64,000 nucleotides of DNA from Clostridium sp. UBA4548 (GTDB lineage Bacteria > Bacillota > Clostridia > Clostridiales > Clostridiaceae). The stretch is taken from NCBI RefSeq assembly GCF_002387895.1, contig NZ_DGLI01000014.1, positions 62,001 to 126,000 of the forward strand, in the 5' to 3' direction. Numbering within the stretch: position 1 is the stretch's first letter; each line of letters opens with the position of its first letter. A program made the translations under genes and the position numbers. Positions 17,072 through 26,227 of the stretch are shown one piece after another. The notes under the pieces were generated by a model that was not told where the DNA came from, made no database searches, and saw only the letters and a program-made list of their open reading frames with translations.

Positions 17072-18262
17072 ATGAGGAATTTTGATTTTAGAATTTTTTT
17101 CTTTGTTTTGATTGCCACTTCAGTTTATGCCATTGGAAACTACTATATAGGTAGAAGAGTCATGGAGAGAATACAGCATAGATACACACTTAATAATAGA
17201 ATTTTTTGGATTATATTTTGGGTAGTTGCTCTAGCTTATGTTGTAAACCAAGTTGCGGGAGATTATCTTCCAGGTTTTCTCTCAACGCCAATGTTATATG
17301 TGGGGATTTATTATGTAGCAATTTTATCTTATCTAATGTTAGTGTTTCCAATAATTGATATGATAAGGCTTGCGAATAAAAGATACTCCTTTCTACCTAA
17401 AGATAGCGCTGCTTATAGCAATTTTAGTTTCTATGTAACTATATTTTTATCAGTGGCCATTGGTACAATTTTAATTTATGGTACTTGGAGTGGTAGGAGT
17501 TCTTACGTTAAAGCCTACGATGTTAAGGTAAACAAAACCTTAAGAGAAGATAATTTGAAAATCGCATTAATATCTGACATACATCTTGGCGATTATATGG
17601 ATGTAAAAAGATTAAAAAATTTAGTTGGGGAAGTCAATGAGATGAACCCAGACATTGTTCTTATTGCTGGAGACTTAATTGATAGCTCCATAAAGCCTTT
17701 CCTAGAAAATCAAATGGCCAAAGAATTAGGAAAACTTAATAGCCAATATGGAACTTATTTTTCCTTTGGTAATCATGATCTAGGTAGCAAAGTGCCCCAA
17801 CTAACGAAGTCCTTAGAGGAGGTAGGAGTTACTGTACTTAAGGACGACTTTAAACTGATTAATGATAGTTTTTATGTGGTTGGAAGGGAAGACGTAGCCA
17901 TTAAAAGAATGGGTGGAAATAGAAAAAGTCTAAAAGATATTACCAAGGATTTAGATAAAACTAAACCGGTAATAGTAATTGATCATAATCCGATGAATGC
18001 TAGCCTTAAAGAAGCTCAAAATGAAAGGATAGATTTACAAGTGTCAGGACATACACACAGGGGGCAGTTTATACCATATAACTTTTTTACTAATAGAGGC
18101 TATGATTTGGTTTATGGTTATGATAAAAAGGAAGATTTTAATGTGATAGTATCTTCAGGGTATGGAACTTGGGGACCACCTATAAGAATAGGTAGCAGAT
18201 CTGAAATTGTTCAAATAAATCTCACTAGCAATATGGAGCTGGTGGATAAAGGGTCTAACTAA
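17072..18262 (+). CDS. Membrane metallophosphoesterase (YkuE/YaeI-like)
   Basis: Protein of 396 residues. The N-terminal third holds four or five membrane helices, and the C-terminal part is a calcineurin-type phosphoesterase with all metal-binding motifs: DIHLGD, GDLIDS, GNHD and GHTHRGQ. Such proteins hydrolyse phosphate esters at the membrane surface; some act on lipid A precursors or UDP-linked lipids in other phyla, but in Firmicutes the substrate is unknown. The ATG at 17072 has GGAAGGGG seven bases upstream and is preferred to the TTG at 17048. Single-gene unit closed by a hairpin. Confidence 0.9.
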   Translation: MRNFDFRIFFFVLIATSVYAIGNYYIGRRVMERIQHRYTLNNRIFWIIFWVVALAYVVNQVAGDYLPGFLSTPMLYVGIYYVAILSYLMLVFPIIDMIRLANKRYSFLPKDSAAYSNFSFYVTIFLSVAIGTILIYGTWSGRSSYVKAYDVKVNKTLREDNLKIALISDIHLGDYMDVKRLKNLVGEVNEMNPDIVLIAGDLIDSSIKPFLENQMAKELGKLNSQYGTYFSFGNHDLGSKVPQLTKSLEEVGVTVLKDDFKLINDSFYVVGREDVAIKRMGGNRKSLKDITKDLDKTKPVIVIDHNPMNASLKEAQNERIDLQVSGHTHRGQFIPYNFFTNRGYDLVYGYDKKEDFNVIVSSGYGTWGPPIRIGSRSEIVQINLTSNMELVDKGSN

Positions 18263-18328
18263 TAAATGGGATTAATGTTTTTTACAGGTTAATAAAGTAT
18301 TGAAAGAGATAGGTTATAAGGAGTTTTA

Positions 18329-18356
18329 AGAGCACAGGAGTTAAATCCTGTGCTTT
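18329..18356 (+). terminator. Probable intrinsic terminator after the phosphoesterase gene
   Basis: A perfect 9-bp stem (AGCACAGGA with TCCTGTGCT) and a 6-base loop, followed by only a short pyrimidine tail. Confidence 0.55.
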
Positions 18357-18440
18357 CCACATTTTACAAGAAAATATTACTAAGATATTTGTTGAATAAT
18401 CTCTAAATTTTGCATAAAATGTAAACACGGGGTGATATTT

Positions 18441-20723
18441 ATGAATAGTGAGAATTTTTATAGGGATGTTGTAAGAAAATCCCCCTTTGCTTATTTCTAT
18501 GGCAAAGTGATAAGGGAAGATAATAGGGAAAATATTATAGATTTTATTATATTAGATGCAAATGAAGCCTTTAAAAATACAATGAAGCTGAAGGAAGAAG
18601 TTATTGGAAGAACAATAAGAGAAGTTTTTTCAACTTTTATCGGAAATAGCTTTTCTTGGATAGAATTTTTTAGCGAAGTACAAGCGGCTGACAGGGGTAA
18701 AACAGTTGAAGTATTTTTAGACAAGCTTAATAGTTGGTTTCAAATCCACATTACCCATTATGAAAATGATAAATTTATAGTTCAGCTTGTAGAAGTTCAT
18801 AGAGAAGAACCATTTATAAAAGCATTAGTAAATAACTTACCTTTTTCAGCTTGGGCAAAGGATAAAAATGGCCGATATATTCTTGTAAATAATCATTATG
18901 AAAAGGATAGTGAGTTCTCACTAAATAAAGTTCGAGGAAGAACAGATTTTGAGCTTTGGGACAGAGAAAGAGCAGTGCAATTCTATAGAGAAGATAATGA
19001 GGTAGTAAAAAGTCAAGGAGATCAATGTGTCTATGAATATTATTTTAAGGAAATGTGGTATAAAACCTATAAAACCGCAGTTTACGATGAAAATAAAAAC
19101 TTTATGGGGACAATTGGGTTTTCCATGAATATTGATGAGGGAAAGAAATTTAAAACTGAAATAAATAACAAGGATAAGTTTTTTAAGACTTTAATTAACT
19201 CAATACCTGACTTTGTATTTTATAAAGATATCAATGGAGTTTACTCAGGGTTAAATGAAGAAATTTTAAGAGAGTTTTTTGGTAAACAAGAGAAGGAGTT
19301 AGTAGGAAAAACCGATAGAGATTTGATTGAAGACTCTAAGCAGGTTGAAGAGATTTTATCACAAGATAGAGAAGTAATTAAAGCAGGAAAGTCTAAGGTT
19401 TATGAAGAAACTTTAACTTTAATAGATGGCAGTGTAAGACAGTACGAAACTATAAAAAGTCCCTTTTATGATGAGAATAATAATATAGTTGGGATACTAG
19501 GAATTTCTAGGGATATAACTCAAAGAAATTTATTTGAAAAAAAACTTATGGACAGTGAAGAAAAGTTTAGGCAACTAGCAGAAAATATTGATGGAGTATT
19601 CTATATAAGAGAAGGAGAGAAAATTACTTATGTAAGTCCAGGGTATGAAAAGATTTTTGGTAGAAGTTGTCAGGATTTATATAAAAATAGTTGGGATTAC
19701 TACTCAGTAATTCATCCAGAAGATAGACATATAATTAATGAGGCAAAAGGTGAAAAGGAAATAGATAAGACTTACAGAATAATCAGCGCAGATGGAAAGA
19801 TAAAATGGATATGGACAAGAACCTTTTGGGTAGAGAGTACCGGTGTAGAGGATAAGCCTAGAGTACTAGGGATATCCCAGGATATTACAACTATTAAGGA
19901 AGCAGAAAGAGAAATTGAGAGATTAAGAACAGAATTTTTTGCAAACCTATCTCATGAATTTAGAACACCTCTTAATTTAATATTTAGTTCTTTACAAATG
20001 CTAGAGTTTAACTTGGGAAATGAAAAAAATGAAAACCTGAGAAGTTTTAAAAACTATATAAAGATTATAAAACAAAATAGTTTTAGACTGTTAAGACTAA
20101 TAAGCAATCTTATCGATACCACTAAAATGGATGCAGGTCATGTAGACTATTGTCCTGAAAATTATGATATAGTGAATTACGTTGAGGGGATTTGTGGGTC
20201 TGTAGCAGGATTTGCTCAGGAGAAAGGCATAGAAGTTATCTTTGATACGGACTGTGAAGAGAAAGTAATTGCTTTTGATTTAGATAAGATGGAAAGAATA
20301 ATATTAAATCTACTATCTAATGCTATTAAGTTCAATACTCCAAATGGAAAGATTGAAGTTCAAGTGGAAACTTCCAGGGATAAAGTACAAATATCTGTAA
20401 AGGATACTGGAATTGGAATACCACAAGATAAGCTCCAAGATGTGTTTGAAAGGTTTAAACAGGTGAATAATAGGCTAACTAAAATCAGTGAAGGTAGTGG
20501 TATAGGATTGTCCTTAGTTAAATCTTTTGTAGAATTACATGGTGGAACTATTGAAGTGAAAAGTGAGTTAGAAAAGGGAACAGAATTTATTATAATTCTA
20601 CCGGATAATGTAGTACCCGAAGATGAAGATGTAGCTTGCAATAGTCAATTAGTATGTAATTCAAGAGTTGAAAGAATAAGAATAGAGTTTTCTGATATTT
20701 ATGGTATAGATATTAGATGTTAA
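18441..20723 (+). CDS. Multi-PAS soluble sensor histidine kinase, orphan
   Basis: Cytoplasmic histidine kinase of 760 residues without membrane helices. It has about four PAS or PAS-like domains in residues 1-490 (one segment LPFSAWAKDKNGRYILVNNHYE, another IPDFVFYKDINGVYSGLN). HisKA follows with phospho-acceptor motif NLSHEFRTP (His near 505), then a HATPase domain with the N box NLLSNAIKFN and the G boxes DTGIGIP and GSGIGLSLV. A tail of about 30 residues containing cysteines (VACNSQLVCNSR) follows the kinase. No response regulator is adjacent, so it is an orphan; in clostridia such soluble orphan kinases often feed Spo0A or other shared regulators, which here is inference. The ATG at 18441 follows GGGGTGAT. 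Confidence 0.93.
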   Translation: MNSENFYRDVVRKSPFAYFYGKVIREDNRENIIDFIILDANEAFKNTMKLKEEVIGRTIREVFSTFIGNSFSWIEFFSEVQAADRGKTVEVFLDKLNSWFQIHITHYENDKFIVQLVEVHREEPFIKALVNNLPFSAWAKDKNGRYILVNNHYEKDSEFSLNKVRGRTDFELWDRERAVQFYREDNEVVKSQGDQCVYEYYFKEMWYKTYKTAVYDENKNFMGTIGFSMNIDEGKKFKTEINNKDKFFKTLINSIPDFVFYKDINGVYSGLNEEILREFFGKQEKELVGKTDRDLIEDSKQVEEILSQDREVIKAGKSKVYEETLTLIDGSVRQYETIKSPFYDENNNIVGILGISRDITQRNLFEKKLMDSEEKFRQLAENIDGVFYIREGEKITYVSPGYEKIFGRSCQDLYKNSWDYYSVIHPEDRHIINEAKGEKEIDKTYRIISADGKIKWIWTRTFWVESTGVEDKPRVLGISQDITTIKEAEREIERLRTEFFANLSHEFRTPLNLIFSSLQMLEFNLGNEKNENLRSFKNYIKIIKQNSFRLLRLISNLIDTTKMDAGHVDYCPENYDIVNYVEGICGSVAGFAQEKGIEVIFDTDCEEKVIAFDLDKMERIILNLLSNAIKFNTPNGKIEVQVETSRDKVQISVKDTGIGIPQDKLQDVFERFKQVNNRLTKISEGSGIGLSLVKSFVELHGGTIEVKSELEKGTEFIIILPDNVVPEDEDVACNSQLVCNSRVERIRIEFSDIYGIDIRC

Positions 20724-20825
20724 TTTTCGGTCACTATATTAGTATAAACAAAATTTATACTTGAGCATATAATAATGTAAGGATATGCAATTTAAAATGT
20801 AAATTTATTTGTGTGTCCAATAAGG

Positions 20826-20864
20826 AAACCAAGTCTATCAGCTGTTGAAGACTTGGTTTTTGTT
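20826..20864 (+). terminator. Intrinsic terminator after the histidine kinase
   Basis: Stem 20826-20835 with 20850-20859 followed by a T run. Confidence 0.85.
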
Positions 20865-20977
20865 ATCTATTAATACTTAATGTGATACTAATAGCATGGG
20901 AACTAATATATATTCTATTTGAATATAAGGATGAAAAACTCCATACTTAAAAAAATACTGTAGGGTGAGAAGAATAT

Positions 20978-22216
20978 TTAAATCACAGTAGTGGCACTCT
21001 TTATATCGGTTTTTAGACTTAATAAATAGTGAACAGATGAAATAGAAGAATCTACAGTTCTTACCATAACCTTAGTTATATCAACTTCAGAGGGATTAGC
21101 TGAACTAAGGAGTTTAGTCCAATAGTTTTCCTTTGAAAAACCAAGCTTGCTATAAAAACCAATGAGTCTACCTATTTCATCACAAGTTATATTAATAGAA
21201 GAATTTAATCCAAGAAACTTATATTTAGTAGAAATAACTATAGCCTGAATTTTTTTATTTATTTCTTCTATATAACTGGTTGAGAGGTTATATAAGTTCG
21301 AAGTTTCATCTAAATTATTAGAAATAGGCTGAAGGTTTTTTACTAGGTTTACAGGGCTAACTTTTATTTTTTTAATTAAATAGGATAAGGCAAAGTCACA
21401 AAAGGTCTTTTTTATAGCGTCCATTTTATCTATATCCAACCTATAGGCAATTAAGTCAAAAGGAAGAGTAGTTATAAGATTTTTTATAAATAAAGCTGTA
21501 CTATTAAAATCGGGATTTTCTTCTAGAAAATTAATTAACTTTTTATAATCTAACCCCTCATAAGGAGCAAAATCAGTGTAGTTTATTAAAAATTTTATAA
21601 CGTTGCTATATTGTGATACCTCGTAAAGAGTTTCAATAGAGTTCATAAAGCACATGTCTAGAATCAAAATGTCCATAACTGAACTAGAGGAAATACATGC
21701 TAAAGATATAGCTTTAAACATTTCAGGGATTCCCATAATGTACTTTTTATCATTGCTTAAGTCTGTAAGACCACCTACAAAATTAGTGCCATGTCCTGAA
21801 ATGATAACCATATAATGGTCAGCATTATAGTTTTTCATTCCCCAAGTAACAAACTTATGCAGATTATTAGGGTCTGCCATGTTTTGCCTACCTAAGTCTT
21901 CTATTAAAACTGGGGGTGAGCATAAGGTAATTCCTGAAGGGGGAAAATCGTCAGTATAATTAGTACGAGGTAAAGAGTCATTTTTTTTAGTTTCTTCTAA
22001 AGAAGATGAAAGAAAGTATCTTCTTACACCATCCCACTTGTCAGAGTTAGGAGGGTTATTGCTTCCTAAAAGTCCAATTTCTATAACTACATTTACATTA
22101 TCTAAGGTGATTATACTCTTACATTGAAGAAAAGCATTATAGATAACATTTTCCATCTCATTGTTTCCGTCGGCATAAATTAAAATTGTCCATTTCTTTT
22201 TAACATTAATATTCAT
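20978..22216 (-). CDS. Clostripain-family (peptidase C11) protein, no signal peptide
   Basis: Caspase-like cysteine peptidase fold of 412 residues. The N-terminus KKWTILIYADGNNEME is the family hallmark. The catalytic dyad is present as His142 in ISGHGTNF and Cys189 in LILDMCFMNSIE. Unlike secreted clostripain it has no signal peptide or propeptide, starting directly at the first beta strand, so it is probably cytoplasmic or loaded onto a structure such as the spore. It lies among other minus-strand single genes encoding unusual proteins (Cys-rich and lectin-like). The upstream minus-strand DNA contains CATAGATTA, similar to a sigma-E/K -10 box, without a clear -35. Family call firm, role unknown. 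Confidence 0.88.
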   Translation of the reverse strand: MNINVKKKWTILIYADGNNEMENVIYNAFLQCKSIITLDNVNVVIEIGLLGSNNPPNSDKWDGVRRYFLSSSLEETKKNDSLPRTNYTDDFPPSGITLCSPPVLIEDLGRQNMADPNNLHKFVTWGMKNYNADHYMVIISGHGTNFVGGLTDLSNDKKYIMGIPEMFKAISLACISSSSVMDILILDMCFMNSIETLYEVSQYSNVIKFLINYTDFAPYEGLDYKKLINFLEENPDFNSTALFIKNLITTLPFDLIAYRLDIDKMDAIKKTFCDFALSYLIKKIKVSPVNLVKNLQPISNNLDETSNLYNLSTSYIEEINKKIQAIVISTKYKFLGLNSSINITCDEIGRLIGFYSKLGFSKENYWTKLLSSANPSEVDITKVMVRTVDSSISSVHYLLSLKTDIKSATTVI

Positions 22217-22370
22217 ATCATTATCATCCTATACTTATTAATTATATAGATACTTTTAAACTAATCTATGTAGAATAGGTAGGAAAACCTAATGCTAATG
22301 AAGCAAATTAAATAATGTTTATGGTATTTCTAAAAATTATTGGTGTTTACTGCTTAAATTTAGGTTATGG

Positions 22371-22416
22371 GATTATAAAAAAGCCAGGAATATAGATTCC
22401 TCTATAATCCTAGCTT
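22371..22416 (-). terminator. Intrinsic terminator of the Cys-rich protein gene
   Basis: On the minus strand, arms 22402-22416 and 22381-22395 pair over about 15 bases with two mismatches and are followed by TTTTTTATAA. Confidence 0.75.
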
Positions 22417-22455
22417 AGAACTAATCACTACCAGATTAAATATAGCTTAAAGGAT

Positions 22456-23034
22456 TTAGCCTACTCCTAATAAGGTACAAGGACTAGTTAAATCGAAGGT
22501 TACAGATACTGTTACAACATTTAATAAAACATTACCATCAGGATCTAAAATTGGAGTTACAGCAGTAACTGTTGCAGTTATATCTCCATCAATAAAACCA
22601 GCTTGATCTGTTGGGCATTGAGTTTCACAGTCATTTGCGCAGGTATAGCATCTAATTCTGTCGATGAACTCGCAGCCGTTGAAGCAACTAACTAATTCAT
22701 TTCCTGTAGGGATATTGCACAAATATCTAATGCAACCTACATATCTAAATCTACTTAAGCATACCTGGCACTCAAATGGATCTCCACATGGAGGGGTAAT
22801 TTCTTCCACTACATAGCAATTCTCTCTAACACATCTTAAGTTATTTTCTACTATTTCTAAATCAACTGTATCTCCTACCATAGGGGGCGTACCTGTTGTA
22901 CAAGTTGCAAAGTAAAAAGTCACTCCATTACTGCAATCAGCTGTAGTTTCGCATTCGTTGCAGCAGCAACCCATTGCTAGTTCTTGTTGAGCTTGAAGCT
23001 CTCTGATTTTATCATTTAAAACATCTGATAACAT
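22456..23034 (-). CDS. Cysteine-rich protein (20 Cys in 192 residues)
   Basis: Unrecognised soluble protein without signal peptide. Cysteines make up about a tenth of it and are concentrated in residues 23-145, beginning with a CCC triplet (MGCCCNEC). They recur as C-x2-C and C-x3-C pairs (CQVC, CYTC). The last 45 residues are free of Cys until the final SPC and look like a beta domain (ITATVTAVTPILDPDGN). In spore formers, cytoplasmically made Cys-rich proteins of this kind are commonly coat or exosporium components that cross-link, so this is the leading guess; a metal-binding role is the alternative. GAGGGA precedes the ATG. Single gene with its own terminator. Confidence 0.7.
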   Translation of the reverse strand: MLSDVLNDKIRELQAQQELAMGCCCNECETTADCSNGVTFYFATCTTGTPPMVGDTVDLEIVENNLRCVRENCYVVEEITPPCGDPFECQVCLSRFRYVGCIRYLCNIPTGNELVSCFNGCEFIDRIRCYTCANDCETQCPTDQAGFIDGDITATVTAVTPILDPDGNVLLNVVTVSVTFDLTSPCTLLGVG

Positions 23035-23371
23035 TTAAATAATCATCCCTCTTTTATTTTATTTTAACTGCTTTAGACTCTAGAGTTTTACAAAATAATA
23101 CTATTTTGAAAGAACTCAGATTTTAGCATTTTACTCTTGATATATGGAAATTTGGATTCCTAAAAGGTTTGTCATAGTTGAATTGAAAAGCTAATATTAA
23201 AAGCCTCTAACAGTGCTAATCAAAGAACTGTTACTATATAATATTCTTACAACAATATAATTGTTACAAATTGTATATTTCTTTTATTTTTTACCGAAAA
23301 AACCTTTATAGAAACTAAGATCTAAATTTCTTAAGAGGTGAAATTCCATTAGCATCTTAGGATTTTTAATT
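23035..23371. other. Intergenic stretch without recognised genes
   Basis: About 335 AT-rich bases upstream of the Cys-rich gene and downstream of the 231-residue gene. I see no frame with a ribosome site and no convincing promoter consensus; a short CTTAG...CTAAG hairpin (23356-23376) overlaps the neighbouring stop codon. Confidence 0.4.
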
Positions 23372-24067
23372 CTAAGTTAAGTCTTCTTTTGAAACTGTAT
23401 TTGAACCTAATTGTGGACTTTTAACTAGTGAATTAACATAATCTAAGGATGGAACTGTCTCAGCTAATATAGCTTTATCTATGGACTTATTAATATTTAA
23501 GTTAGAGTTTTCTTTGGTAGTTAAAGCACTCTTGTCCAAAATATAATAGTTCAAATAGCAGTTTAGTTCCTTTCCAACTAAGTCAGGAAGAGATTTGTAG
23601 ATTAGCTTATTTGGAAATTTAAAATCTAAAAGGAAAGCCGCCAGTTGGACAGTAGCACTATTAGTTGAATTGCTGAAATCTATTGGTATCATGGTTATTT
23701 TAATATTGTCATCAATTTCTTCGAACTTATTAATTTTGCCCTTAAGAGAAGCTCTTATAATGTGGTTTTTATCTAGTAATTCTATGGTGCAGTCTTCTTT
23801 TGTATCATTTAGTTGAAGTGAAAATAATAAGTTTTTAGAAATAGCATCATTTATAGTAATTCCCCAAATTTTATTTTCAGCCATAACCGAATTAAAACTC
23901 ATAAGAGGATAATTTAGCTTTATTCTAAAGGCTATATCTTCATCATCAATGTAATAGAATATTTTTTCAGGTTGAATCATAAAGTCCTTGTAGGAGTTTA
24001 ACATATTGTTTTTATCACTAGGACTTATGAATTCTTCAATCCAGTCAGCATCTGACTTTGGAAACAT
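23372..24067 (-). CDS. Hypothetical protein of 231 residues
   Basis: Unrecognised soluble protein. The first 180 residues alternate short strands and helices (KIFYYIDDEDIAFRIKLNYPL, SLQLNDTKEDCTIELLDKN), consistent with a beta-rich domain. The C-terminal 50 residues are polar, Ser/Asn/Lys-rich and probably disordered (ENSNLNINKSIDKAIL...). There is no signal peptide. The start has AAGGAAG eight bases upstream. It sits between the Cys-rich gene and an 800-base gene-poor stretch, in the same orientation as the Cys-rich, clostripain-like and lectin-like genes. Shared context is the only hint to function. Confidence 0.65.
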   Translation of the reverse strand: MFPKSDADWIEEFISPSDKNNMLNSYKDFMIQPEKIFYYIDDEDIAFRIKLNYPLMSFNSVMAENKIWGITINDAISKNLLFSLQLNDTKEDCTIELLDKNHIIRASLKGKINKFEEIDDNIKITMIPIDFSNSTNSATVQLAAFLLDFKFPNKLIYKSLPDLVGKELNCYLNYYILDKSALTTKENSNLNINKSIDKAILAETVPSLDYVNSLVKSPQLGSNTVSKEDLT

Positions 24068-24194
24068 AACAACACTTCCTTATATACGTTTTTAAAGGTA
24101 GATCCAATTTGAAAAATTAATATAATTTCCTAACATAATTTAAAAGCAGTTATGCAAGCAGCAAACACAAATATGCTAGGATATTAGGGGTGTA

Positions 24195-24230
24195 TAGAAC
24201 ATGTGTCATACTAATACACCTTACTATAAT
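24195..24230 (+). promoter_or_regulatory. Possible regulated promoter: degenerate Crp/Fnr-type site plus TATAAT
   Basis: Bases 24195-24210 match 13 of 16 positions of the perfect palindrome found at 25656-25671. TATAAT follows at 24225-24230 with a poor -35 box, as expected where an activator helps. It could drive the 37-residue ORF transcript. Confidence 0.4.
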
Positions 24231-24384
24231 AGTATATGTACTAGCTTTCAAAAGGTTAAAAAATGAGTTAGCTCAAGTTATCTAATGATTTTACTGAGAG
24301 ATGATAATTTTATCTGTAGTAATTGAAAATGCAGAGTACTCAAATAAGGATAAGAGTAAGTAGCAATTCTATAATTTACTACAT

Positions 24385-24423
24385 AGAATATATAGTGGTG
24401 TTAAAAGTACCACTATATATTCT
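24385..24423 (+). repeat. Perfect 14-bp inverted repeat before the 37-codon ORF
   Basis: Arms 24385-24398 and 24410-24423 are exactly complementary with an 11-base loop. No T tract follows; instead the AAGGAG ribosome site starts eight bases later, so it may act on RNA stability or translation of the small ORF. Confidence 0.6.
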
Positions 24424-24444
24424 GCGTTCTAAGGAGTGAACACA

Positions 24445-24558
24445 ATGGCACGACCAATGGCGATACTAAGAATATTTAACGTGTCTCATTTAAACTGGCA
24501 ATACCATCTAACCTTTAGGGTTTATCGTAGGGTTAAGCCTAAAGGATTCAAAGGGTAA
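24445..24558 (+). CDS. Small basic protein of 37 residues with a WQY motif
   Basis: Short ORF with a good ribosome site (AAGGAG, eight bases before ATG) in an 825-base stretch otherwise lacking genes. The product is strongly basic and contains HLNWQYHLTFR at residues 19-29, with a basic C-terminus (RVYRRVKPKGFKG). The W-Q-aromatic-x-L-x-x-R pattern resembles WQFKLKKR in the 49-residue protein at 16232. A perfect hairpin lies directly upstream and a terminator 110 bases downstream, making a compact transcript. It could be a regulatory or antimicrobial-type peptide, or a chance frame; codon statistics are too short to decide. Confidence 0.45.
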   Translation: MARPMAILRIFNVSHLNWQYHLTFRVYRRVKPKGFKG

Positions 24559-24669
24559 TTTAAATAGTATTTATAGAAAACTGCACCATACCTAAACTTT
24601 CACTTTGAGCTTTCTAGATTGAAATATAAAGTACTTCTAATGTAGAAACGGTATAGTCATGTAAAGGCA

Positions 24670-24718
24670 AAAGGAAACTGGTATTAAGCATATGCTAACA
24701 TCAGTTTCCTTATTTTGG
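24670..24718 (+). terminator. Terminator-like hairpin after the 37-residue ORF
   Basis: Arms starting AAGGAAACTG and ending CAGTTTCCTT pair over about 19 bases with wobble pairs and a small bulge, followed by TATTTTGGG. Confidence 0.7.
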
Positions 24719-24892
24719 GTTTTAGGCAAATTTAATTAAAGATTAGGACTATTTACTGTAACAAGTGGCCTTATTTAGGAGGAGCACTAGTTGCAAGGAA
24801 ATAATGGGCTGTAGATTTCCCTCACATATAGGAAAGGAGAAGTGGTTTAGCTGAAAGGGTTTAAACATTCATATTAGAAGCCTATACAACCT

Positions 24893-25585
24893 CTAGTTGT
24901 ATAGATCTCCAGCTAATTCCTCCAGTGCAGCTCTATTTATAATTTTTAAAGCATTTTTTTCTTTTTTAATAATTTCTTTATCACAAAGTTTGTTAATAAC
25001 TCTAATTAGATGTCTGTAACTAGTTCCAAGAAGCTCAGCAACCTCAGTGAGTTTTTGCGTTAGTAGTTGCTCAGCGGGAGAAACTTTACCCTGGGGTACA
25101 ATAGCTAGGATATAGCTAGCAAGTCTATTTTCTAGAGGGTAAAGAAGGTTAATGGAACTTAAGATGGAGTTGTTTGTAAGTTTTTCTCCTAAGCTTTTGC
25201 ACATGTGCTTTAAGAAAGTGGAGTCATTGGAAGCATATCTTCTTATATCTTCAAGGGATATACCAATACATAAGCACTCTGTTAAAGCTTGAAGATTGCA
25301 AGTAGCAATATCAGAGTATAGGAATTCCACATCCCCCACTATTCTTAATGGATTACAAAACATTAAAAGCAGAGATTTCCCGTTAGCTAGAAGAATATAA
25401 ACCTTAGATTTGCCTTCCACGAAGAAATAAAAGTAATCCATTTTGCAGCCAGCTTTATAAATATGTTCATCTTTATTAAATAAATATAAATCCATATAAG
25501 AAGTCATATCTACACTAAACATATTATTTATGTTGTACTTTTCTATATAAGAGTTTAATTTGTTTTTATTATTAATTTTTTTCAT
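24893..25585 (-). CDS. Crp/Fnr-family transcription regulator (YeiL-like)
   Basis: DNA-binding regulator of 230 residues: an N-terminal cyclic-nucleotide-binding-type beta-barrel (about 35-130) and a C-terminal winged helix (about 150-215, LTEVAELLGTSYRHLIRVINKLCDKEIIKKE). No cysteine set for an Fe-S cluster is evident at the N-terminus, so it is not an ordinary FNR. It is divergent from two YdcZ-type transporter genes, the arrangement known for Crp-type regulators of that family, and a perfect 16-base palindrome lies between them. The ATG at 25585 follows GAGGTG; the GTG two codons earlier is within that ribosome site. The effector is unknown. Confidence 0.88.
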   Translation of the reverse strand: MKKINNKNKLNSYIEKYNINNMFSVDMTSYMDLYLFNKDEHIYKAGCKMDYFYFFVEGKSKVYILLANGKSLLLMFCNPLRIVGDVEFLYSDIATCNLQALTECLCIGISLEDIRRYASNDSTFLKHMCKSLGEKLTNNSILSSINLLYPLENRLASYILAIVPQGKVSPAEQLLTQKLTEVAELLGTSYRHLIRVINKLCDKEIIKKEKNALKIINRAALEELAGDLYN

Positions 25586-25655
25586 AGGCACCTCTTTTAC
25601 ACTAAGAGAATATAGTTGTTCTCAAATTAAATAAATCTATTTATATACAATAGTA

Positions 25656-25671
25656 TATGACATATGTCATA
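25656..25671. promoter_or_regulatory. Perfect palindrome TATGACATATGTCATA, likely Crp/Fnr-regulator operator
   Basis: A 16-base perfect inverted repeat in the divergent region between the Crp/Fnr-type gene and the YdcZ pair. Size and symmetry fit a Crp/Fnr dimer site. A 13/16 copy lies at 24195-24210. Confidence 0.65.
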
Positions 25672-25793
25672 CATTTAATAGCTTAATATTTGATATGCTA
25701 ATAGTGTGAGTTTGAAGAAGAAGTCAAAGCTTATTTAAAGTTTATTTAAGGACTTACTTCAAATATCTAACAATAATTAATCTGGAGGATTTT

Positions 25794-26216
25794 ATGTACG
25801 AAATTTATGCAGTACTTATAGGATTTTTAATTACTATAATGGTAACTTTCAATGGGGTGCTAGATAGTTATTTAAGCAGTTACTTTTCATTGTTGATAAT
25901 TCATGTAGTTGGGCTTGTTACTTTGATAATTATTTTGGTGTTAAAAAGAAAAAAGTTAAATATTGGGAAAAGTATACCTATCTATTTGTTTAGTGGAGGA
26001 GCCATAGGAGTTATCATGGTGTTTTTAAATAATTTATGCTTTGCTAAACTTGGAGCTTCTTTAACCTTAGCTTTAGGAGTCTTTGGTCAGTTACTTCTTG
26101 CAGCTTTTATTGATCATTTTGGATTATTTAGCATGAAGGTTTACAAATTCCAAAAGAAAAAGGTTATTGGATTCGGAATAATCTTAGCAGGAATAATTGT
26201 AATGACCATTTATTAA
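25794..26216 (+). CDS. YdcZ/DUF606-family membrane protein, subunit 1
   Basis: Half-size member of the drug/metabolite transporter superfamily, 140 residues with about five helices. The GGAIGVIMVFLNNLCFAKLGASLTLALGVFGQLLLAAFIDHFGLF region is typical of DUF606. Start ATG follows TGGAGGAT. It is followed after 11 bases by a second gene of the same family, so the two probably form a heterodimeric exporter in the cell membrane. Regulation by the divergent Crp/Fnr-type protein through the palindrome upstream is likely. Substrate unknown. Confidence 0.85.
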   Translation: MYEIYAVLIGFLITIMVTFNGVLDSYLSSYFSLLIIHVVGLVTLIIILVLKRKKLNIGKSIPIYLFSGGAIGVIMVFLNNLCFAKLGASLTLALGVFGQLLLAAFIDHFGLFSMKVYKFQKKKVIGFGIILAGIIVMTIY

Positions 26217-26227
26217 GGAGGAATAAG

